Source of the DNA: Mesorhizobium alhagi CCNWXJ12-2
Lineage (GTDB): Bacteria; Pseudomonadota; Alphaproteobacteria; Rhizobiales; Rhizobiaceae
NCBI RefSeq assembly: GCF_000236565.1
Contig: NZ_AHAM01000172.1
Span: 1 to 64,000 of the forward strand
Direction: 5' to 3'
DNA length: 64,000 bases
The position numbers were made by a program, and so were the translations under genes. How positions within the stretch are numbered: the first letter of the stretch is position 1; each line of letters begins with the position of its first letter. The notes below the pieces were generated by a model. That model was given only the letters and a program-made list of their open reading frames with translations, had not been told where the DNA came from and did no database searches. Of the stretch, positions 58,949 to 64,000 are shown piece by piece.

Positions 58949-59247
58949 CGGGATCTTTCGCTCTGTGTGCTCGGTGCATTTTGATGACTGCAGGTGATGC
59001 CGGACACCGGCCCGCCGCCGAAGCCGTGCTGATTCCATCATAGCATACGTGGAACGGAGGCATGGCTTCAGCGGCCTGCCGAACCGACGCCGGCGGAACT
59101 TGTCGCCTTCTGCCCAATCCGTTTTCAACAGGCGCAGGCAGCCTGCCGCGAAATTGGGCAAAGGCCTGATCGCGCCCGCGTCCCAAGCGATTGCGCTTGC
59201 TTTTCCCGGCAGACGCAATTGAAATGCGGGGACAGGGGAGTTCGTGC

Positions 59248-60660
59248 GTGGTCGCTTTCGACGAGATGCTGCCGGAACCAACCGGACTGCGAAGACCATA
59301 TACCGGATATGACGGCTGGCTGAAGAACCAGGATCCGGCACGATTGACCGAAAAGATGCGCGACGCCGAACGGGTCTTCCGCAAGACCGGCATCACCTTC
59401 GCGGTCTATGGCGAGGAGGAAGCGGCGGAGCGGCTGATCCCCTTCGACATCGTGCCGCGCATCATTTCCGGACATGAATGGCGGCGGCTGACGCAGGGCA
59501 TCGAGCAGCGCGTCCAGGCGTTGAACGCGTTCCTCGACGACATCTACCACCGCCAGGAAATATTGCGGGCCGGTCGCGTGCCGAAGGAACTGGTCGCCAA
59601 CAATGAGGCGTTCCTGCCCGAAATGATCGGCGTGCGCCCGCCCGGCGGCGTTTATACCCATATCATCGGCGTCGACATCGTGCGTATCGGCGAGGACGAG
59701 TTCTACGTGCTCGAGGACAATGCGCGCACGCCTTCCGGCGTCTCCTACATGCTGGAGAACCGCGAGACGATGATGCAGCTCTTCCCCGAGCTGTTTCAGC
59801 GGATCAAGGTCCGGCCGGTGGAGAACTATCCGCAGCTTCTGCGGCAGTCGCTGGCGACGCTGCGGCCGAACGGCATAACGGACGCGCCCTGCATCGCGGT
59901 GCTGACACCGGGCAGCTACAATTCCGCCTATTTCGAGCATGCCTTCCTGGCCGACCAGATGGGCGTCCAGCTCGTCGAGGGCCATGATCTGCGGGTCGTT
60001 GACGGCCATGTGGCGATGCGCACGACCGAGGGCTACAAGCAGATTGACGTGCTCTACCGGCGCGTAGATGACGCCTTCCTCGATCCGCTGACCTTCAATC
60101 CGGATTCGGCGCTCGGCGTGCCCGGCATCATGGATGTATACCGCGCCGGCAACATCACCATCGCCAACGCTCCGGGGACCGGCATAGCCGACGACAAGGC
60201 GATCTATTCCTACATGCCGGAAATCATCGAATTCTACACCGGCCGTAAGGCGATCCTCGGTAACATCCCGACCTGGCGCTGCTCGGAGCCCGACAGCCTG
60301 AAATACGTGCAGGAGCACCTCGCCGAACTGGTGGTCAAGGAGGTGCACGGTTCCGGCGGCTACGGCATGCTGGTCGGACCGGCGGCGAGCAAGAAGGAGT
60401 GCGAGGATTTCGCCAAAAAGCTTGCCGCCAAGCCGTCCAACTACATCGCCCAGCCGACGCTGTCGCTGTCTACCTGCCCGATTCTGACCGAGAAGGGGCT
60501 GGCCCCGCGCCATGTCGATCTGCGGCCGTTCGTGCTGGTCTCCGACCGCATCCAGATCGTGCCGGGCGGGCTGACGCGGGTGGCGCTGAAGGAAGGCTCG
60601 CTGGTCGTCAATTCATCGCAGGGGGGAGGGACGAAGGATACGTGGGTGCTGGATGATTAG
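59248..60660 (+). CDS. Circularly permuted ATP-grasp protein of the Anbu operon
   Basis: A 470-residue enzyme of the circularly permuted ATP-grasp type 2 family. Family segments: VFRKTGITFAVYGEEEAAER, GGVYTHIIGVDIVRIGEDEF, YVLEDNARTPSGVSYMLENR, TPGSYNSAYFEHAFLADQMG and KEVHGSGGYGMLVGPAASKK. Such proteins are thought to ligate an amine to a peptide carboxylate. I chose GTG 59248 (MVAFDEML) because AGGGGAG lies about 10 bases upstream; ATG 59224 has no such site. It opens the ATP-grasp/alpha-E/transglutaminase/Anbu operon, which is interrupted after this gene by a cassette. Confidence 0.9.
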   Translation: MVAFDEMLPEPTGLRRPYTGYDGWLKNQDPARLTEKMRDAERVFRKTGITFAVYGEEEAAERLIPFDIVPRIISGHEWRRLTQGIEQRVQALNAFLDDIYHRQEILRAGRVPKELVANNEAFLPEMIGVRPPGGVYTHIIGVDIVRIGEDEFYVLEDNARTPSGVSYMLENRETMMQLFPELFQRIKVRPVENYPQLLRQSLATLRPNGITDAPCIAVLTPGSYNSAYFEHAFLADQMGVQLVEGHDLRVVDGHVAMRTTEGYKQIDVLYRRVDDAFLDPLTFNPDSALGVPGIMDVYRAGNITIANAPGTGIADDKAIYSYMPEIIEFYTGRKAILGNIPTWRCSEPDSLKYVQEHLAELVVKEVHGSGGYGMLVGPAASKKECEDFAKKLAAKPSNYIAQPTLSLSTCPILTEKGLAPRHVDLRPFVLVSDRIQIVPGGLTRVALKEGSLVVNSSQGGGTKDTWVLDD

Positions 60661-60672
60661 GGGTTGGTGAAT

Positions 60673-61163
60673 AGGCAGTAGGCAGTAGGCAGTAGGCAGT
60701 TGATGGTCGAAGTCCGAGAAGACGTGCTCATAGGCAAGGCGATCGAATCCTACCGGGATTTGCGCGTCTGGCAGGCTGCCATCGAGTTGACGGTCGCGTG
60801 CTACACAGAAACGAAGAGCTTCCCGACAAGCGAAACCTACGGGCTGACTTCGCAGATCAGACGATCGAGCACGTCAATCGCCGCCAACATTGCCGAAGGT
60901 TACGGACGGGACAACACCGGATCGTACATTCAATTTCTTCGCATAGCGCAGGGATCGCTCAAGGAATTGGAAACTCACGTCATAATCGCAAAGCGGATCG
61001 GATATCTGGATTCAACTCAAGAGGAATTTCTCCTTCAAAAATCCGAGCACATTGGAAAGATGCTCCGCGCCTTAATGCGAAGCGTGCAGAGGACGACTTG
61101 AATGCTTTCATCGGTCCACAATTTTCTATTTGCCCACTGCCCACTGCCTACTGCCTACTGCCT
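60673..61163 (+). mobile_element. Putative cassette: heptamer inverted arrays around a four-helix-bundle gene
   Basis: The left array has four perfect direct copies of AGGCAGT (60673-60700). The right array has the inverse heptamers ACTGCCC, ACTGCCT, ACTGCCT, ACTGCCT (61136-61163). Between them lies just one gene, 60703-61101. The unit fills the gap between the ATP-grasp and alpha-E genes, whose other members are packed tightly. Arms of the same heptamer occur without a gene at 10884-10943. No transposase is encoded, so movement would need help from elsewhere. Mobility is inferred. Confidence 0.6.
60703..61101 (+). CDS. Four-helix-bundle (S23-like) protein
   Basis: A 132-residue protein of the family that includes the ORFs of 23S rRNA intervening sequences and the Avd accessory protein of diversity-generating retroelements. 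Signatures: SYRDLRVWQAAIELTVACYT, YGLTSQIRRSSTSIAANIAE, GYGRDNTGSYIQFLRIAQGS and LKELETHVIIAKRIGYL. It likely binds nucleic acid as a pentamer or similar oligomer. ATG 60703 begins only two bases after the last AGGCAGT unit, so the repeat array stands where the ribosome-binding site should be. A TTG at 60700 is also in frame. Base composition is lower in GC than the Anbu genes around it. Confidence 0.88.
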   Translation: MVEVREDVLIGKAIESYRDLRVWQAAIELTVACYTETKSFPTSETYGLTSQIRRSSTSIAANIAEGYGRDNTGSYIQFLRIAQGSLKELETHVIIAKRIGYLDSTQEEFLLQKSEHIGKMLRALMRSVQRTT

Positions 61164-61204
61164 GTTTCCCCGTCGCCGCTCGCTGCTCCCCAGGATGCCC
61201 TGAC

Positions 61205-62146
61205 ATGCTCCTCGGTCGCACCGCCAACGGTCTCTACTGGATGAACCGCTATATCGAGCGGGCTGAGAACATGGCGCGGCTGGTCGATGCCGGGTTGCGC
61301 ATGGCGCTGACCAGGACGGCGAGTTCGGCGGAGGAGTGGACCTCCGTACTTCTGAGCGCCGGATGCGAGACCGAGTTCCGCAACCGGTATGACGATCTTT
61401 CGGCCGGACCTGTCGCGGATTTCCTGCTGCGCGACAAATCAAATCCTTCCAGCGTCATGTCGTCGATCGAAACCGCGCGCAGCAATGCGCGCATGGTTCG
61501 CACCGCGCTGACCCGCGAGACCTGGGAGAGCATCAACGAAGCCTGGATGTCGCTGAAGCGCATGCTCGCTGACCCGATCGACGAGCGCGAACTGCCCAAG
61601 GTGCTCGACGCCATCAAGCGCGAGACGGCGCTGATACGCGGCGCATTCTACGGCACCATGCTGCGCAACGAGATCTTTGACTTTTCGCAGATCGGCACAT
61701 TCATCGAGCGGGCCGACAATACGGCGCGCATTCTCGACGTGAAATACTACGTGCTGCTGCCGTCGATTTCATGGGTGGGCTCGTCTCTCGACAATTATCA
61801 GTGGGAATCGATCCTGCGCTCTGTCTCGGCGCATCGCTCATATCGCTGGGTCTATGAGGCCGACTACCGCCCGACCAACATCGCCGATTATCTCATCCTC
61901 GACGGCCGCATGCCGCGCTCGCTGGCCTTCTGCTACCGCAACATTTCGCAAAGCCTGAACTATCTCGATGAGGCGTACGGCATGCGCCATGTGTGCCACA
62001 AAACGGTCGCCGAGACGCTGGCCAAGCTGAAGGTCGGGTCGATCAAGGAGATATTCGATTCCGGCCTGCACGAATTCCTGATGGACTTCATCCGTGACAA
62101 TTACCGGCTGGGCGATGAGGTCGCCGAGCATTACCGATTCCACTGA
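61205..62146 (+). CDS. Alpha-E domain protein of the Anbu operon
   Basis: A 313-residue all-alpha protein: LLGRTANGLYWMNRYIERAE, NARMVRTALTRETWESINEA, GTFIERADNTARILDVKYYV, and LAFCYRNISQSLNYLDEAYG. The alpha-E family always accompanies circularly permuted ATP-grasp and transglutaminase-like proteins; predicted to act in a peptide-modification pathway. Its stop overlaps the transglutaminase start (TGATG). The ATP-grasp partner is now 544 bp upstream because of the inserted cassette. Confidence 0.92.
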   Translation: MLLGRTANGLYWMNRYIERAENMARLVDAGLRMALTRTASSAEEWTSVLLSAGCETEFRNRYDDLSAGPVADFLLRDKSNPSSVMSSIETARSNARMVRTALTRETWESINEAWMSLKRMLADPIDERELPKVLDAIKRETALIRGAFYGTMLRNEIFDFSQIGTFIERADNTARILDVKYYVLLPSISWVGSSLDNYQWESILRSVSAHRSYRWVYEADYRPTNIADYLILDGRMPRSLAFCYRNISQSLNYLDEAYGMRHVCHKTVAETLAKLKVGSIKEIFDSGLHEFLMDFIRDNYRLGDEVAEHYRFH

Positions 62147-62955
62147 TGGCGGGCGGTCCGATGCGTCTGAAGATCACCCACCGCACCGAATACCGCTACG
62201 ACTTTCCCATCCAGTATGGCCTGCAGCGGCTGAAGCTGATGCCGAATGGCGGCGCCTGCCAATCGGTGCAGTCCTGGTCGCTCAACATCGAAGGCGCGCG
62301 CGAGGAGGTGCGCTTCACCGACCAGTTCGGCAATGACACAAGGCTGGTCAGCATGGAGGGCGAGCCGCATATCGTCAGCGTCGAGGCCGCGGGCGAGGTG
62401 CTGACGCACAACAAGGCCGGCGTGACCGGTGCGCATCAGGGCTTTGCTCCACTCTGGCTGTTCGAGCGGCAGACGCCGCTGACCGAAGCCGGCGAGGGCA
62501 TACGTGACCTCGCAGCCTCGATCAGCGGCGGTTCCGACATCGAACGGCTGCACCGCTTGATGAACGTGATTGGCGAACGCGTCGTCTATACAGCCGGCGT
62601 GACCGATGCCGCCACAACCGCCGAGGCGGCGCTGACGCTGAAGAGCGGCGTCTGCCAGGACCATGCGCATATCTTCATCTCGGCGGCGCGGCTGCTCGGT
62701 TTTCCCGCGCGCTACGTGAGCGGCTATCTGATGATGGACACCGCCACCGAGCAGGCGGCCAGCCATGCCTGGGCCGAGGCCCATGTGAAATCGCTCGGCT
62801 GGGTTGCCTTCGACGCCGCCAACGGTATCTCCCCCGACGAGCGTTATGTGCGGCTGGCGACCGGCCGCGACTATCGCGACGCCGCCCCGGTGTCGGGGAT
62901 TAGGATTGGACAGGCGGCGGAACAGCTTGCGGTCCGTATCACTGTGGAGCAGTAA
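62146..62955 (+). CDS. Transglutaminase-like cysteine peptidase of the Anbu operon
   Basis: A 269-residue protein. A bacterial transglutaminase-like N-terminal domain (about 5-85: LKITHRTEYRYDFPIQYGLQ) is followed by the papain-like core with Cys170 (SGVCQDHAHIFISAARLLGF), His207 (SHAWAEAHVKSLGW) and Asp223 (VAFDAANG). It probably acts as a peptidase or amidase on the product of the ATP-grasp enzyme. The start overlaps alpha-E by one base; an internal ATG at 62161 is also possible. Confidence 0.92.
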   Translation: MAGGPMRLKITHRTEYRYDFPIQYGLQRLKLMPNGGACQSVQSWSLNIEGAREEVRFTDQFGNDTRLVSMEGEPHIVSVEAAGEVLTHNKAGVTGAHQGFAPLWLFERQTPLTEAGEGIRDLAASISGGSDIERLHRLMNVIGERVVYTAGVTDAATTAEAALTLKSGVCQDHAHIFISAARLLGFPARYVSGYLMMDTATEQAASHAWAEAHVKSLGWVAFDAANGISPDERYVRLATGRDYRDAAPVSGIRIGQAAEQLAVRITVEQ

Positions 62956-62987
62956 TTTCCGGCAAATTCACCGCCGGAAGAGATTCG

Positions 62988-63719
62988 ATGACCTATTGTG
63001 TCGGCCTCAAGATCGATCGCGGGCTGGTGTTCATGTCGGACACCCGCACCAATGCCGGGATCGACTCGATTTCGACTTTCCGCAAGATGCACGTCTGGGA
63101 AAAGCCCGGCGAGCGCGTCGTGGTCCTGATGTCGGCCGGCAATCTGGCCACCACACAGGCGGTGGTGAGCCTGCTCGACGAGCGCATGAAGGCGGTGAAA
63201 GACCGCACGCCGACTGTTTTGGCAACGCCGTCAATGTTCCAGACAGCGCGGTTGGTCGGAGACACGGTCAAGGAGGTGATCGCCGATTCGACGCCGGCCG
63301 GAGAGCGCGCCGATTCCTATTTCAACGCCTCCTTCATCGTCGGCGGCCAGATTCGCGGCTCCGCGCCGCGCCTGTTCCTGATCTATCCGGAAGGAAATTT
63401 CATCGAATCGACCGACGACACGCCGTTCTTCCAGGTCGGCGAGACCAAATACGGCAAGCCGATCATCGTCAGGGCCTATGACCGAACCATGAGCTTTGCC
63501 GAGACGGTGAAGCTGCTCATGGTTTCGTTCGATTCGACGCTGAAATCGAACCTCTCGGTCGGCTTGCCGCTCGACCTGCTGTTCTACGAGAACGACACGT
63601 TCAGGGTGGCGCTCAACAAGCGCATCGGCCATGATGATCCATATTACCGGACCGTTTCGGACGGCTGGTCGAACGCGCTGAAACTGGCCTTCAAGAGCCT
63701 GCCCGATTTTCCCGAATAG
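62988..63719 (+). CDS. Anbu (ancestral beta subunit) proteasome-type peptidase
   Basis: A 243-residue Ntn-hydrolase related to HslV and the 20S proteasome beta subunit. After removal of Met1 the nucleophile is Thr (MTYCVGLKIDRGLVFMSDTR); Asp18 and Lys33 (FRKMHVW) complete the catalytic set. The remainder contains GQIRGSAPRLFLIYPEGNFI and YGKPIIVRAYDRTMSFAETV. Structures of family members show open helical rings without an ATPase partner, and the cellular substrate is unknown. It is the last gene of the operon, 32 bp after the transglutaminase. Confidence 0.93.
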   Translation: MTYCVGLKIDRGLVFMSDTRTNAGIDSISTFRKMHVWEKPGERVVVLMSAGNLATTQAVVSLLDERMKAVKDRTPTVLATPSMFQTARLVGDTVKEVIADSTPAGERADSYFNASFIVGGQIRGSAPRLFLIYPEGNFIESTDDTPFFQVGETKYGKPIIVRAYDRTMSFAETVKLLMVSFDSTLKSNLSVGLPLDLLFYENDTFRVALNKRIGHDDPYYRTVSDGWSNALKLAFKSLPDFPE

Positions 63720-63754
63720 ATGCGCCCGGCCTACGGCCGGCAAAGGAGGGGTGC

Positions 63755-64000
63755 TTGGACAGCGAAGAGTTTCGCAAATGGTCGCATGTTGCGGCCGAAT
63801 GGGGCGCCGACTACCGCGCGATGCTGCGCGACCGGCCGGTGCGGGCGCGCACGCAGCCCGGCGCGATAGCAGCGCAAATAGCGCCTTCGCCGCCCGAGGC
63901 GGCGGAGTCCATGGAGGCGATCTTCGCCGATTTCGAAGAGCAGATCTTGCCAGGCATGACGCATTGGCAGCATCCGCGCTTCTTCGCCTATTTCCCGGCC
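63755..64000 (+). CDS. Pyridoxal-dependent decarboxylase, N-terminal part (cut by window edge)
   Basis: The first 82 residues of a group II decarboxylase: FRKWSHVAAEWGADYRAMLR, AIFADFEEQILPGMTHWQHP and RFFAYFPA, the conserved opening of aromatic-amino-acid decarboxylase-like enzymes. The lysine that holds PLP lies outside the window. TTG 63755 follows AAAGGAGGGG; an ATG is not available. The gene starts 35 bp after Anbu but is not usually part of that operon. Confidence 0.88.
   Translation, partial: MDSEEFRKWSHVAAEWGADYRAMLRDRPVRARTQPGAIAAQIAPSPPEAAESMEAIFADFEEQILPGMTHWQHPRFFAYFPA

Noticed and set aside
59125-60513. 462-residue - strand frame opposite the ATP-grasp gene
   Set aside because: Shadow frame; the + strand protein is a clear family member.
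60673-61163. CRISPR array
   Set aside because: The repeats are 7 bases in perfect tandem without spacers, in inverted blocks around one gene; no cas genes.

Overview
The window is a GC-rich alphaproteobacterial chromosome segment. It looks like a member of the order Rhizobiales/Hyphomicrobiales, most like the Phyllobacteriaceae (Mesorhizobium and relatives). The grounds are the S10-spc-alpha ribosomal super-operon with adk directly after secY, a GyrA with alanine at the quinolone 'position 83' (as in Brucella and Bartonella), an ATP12-type F1 assembly chaperone, DUF1236, a glnB-glnA pair, and rhizobial-type palindromic intergenic repeats. Genus is inference; no marker gene was compared.

Layout. 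1-13.1 kb: ribosomal super-operon from a truncated rplD through rplQ, with secY, adk and rpoA, closed by a strong terminator. 13.1-20.9 kb: housekeeping genes on the + strand (GST, Deg protease, rarA, DUF1236, crcB, an RluA-type pseudouridine synthase, an EamA exporter, ATP12). 20.9-26.3 kb: a two-component sodium:solute symporter locus and the nitrogen genes glnB-glnA on the - strand, with a sigma54-like promoter in front of glnB. 26.4-34.0 kb: nnr, a large secreted cysteine-rich CxxCH protein, a divergent SDR/TetR pair, DUF72, and a leaderless subtilase with a separate I9-like small protein. 34.0-38.2 kb: an accessory region with three repeat elements, a broken conserved gene, truncated PIN and BrnT-like toxin genes, an orphan HTH regulator behind an intact palindrome, a Shedu (SduA, DUF4263) anti-phage nuclease and an unrecognised lower-GC gene. 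38.2-42.9 kb: uvrA and ssb with SOS-box sequences. 43.0-49.2 kb: small regulators and a decayed IS1-type transposase, then a cyclase-TPR protein, MarC and small domain proteins. 49.2-58.9 kb: an AraC regulator, gyrA, coaD, two cyclophilins, queA and tgt. 59.2-63.7 kb: the Anbu ancestral-proteasome operon (permuted ATP-grasp, alpha-E, transglutaminase, Anbu). The window ends inside a PLP-dependent decarboxylase.

Main points of interest. (1) The Anbu operon is split by a ~490-bp cassette: a four-helix-bundle (S23-like) gene bracketed by inverted arrays of the heptamer AGGCAGT. A gene-less inverted-repeat relative sits between rpsM and rpsK, and a one-sided array of a related heptamer lies at 34.1 kb, which suggests an undescribed small mobile unit. 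(2) The 34-38 kb region carries Shedu next to toxin-antitoxin wreckage and palindromic repeats. One 104-bp palindrome lies inside a coding frame without breaking it. (3) gyrA has a TTG start behind a six-codon mini-ORF and an internal stretch of foreign-looking codon use. (4) SOS boxes lie upstream of ssb and probably uvrA, and a 23-bp operator palindrome lies directly upstream of a MarR regulator with a cysteine-rich tail.
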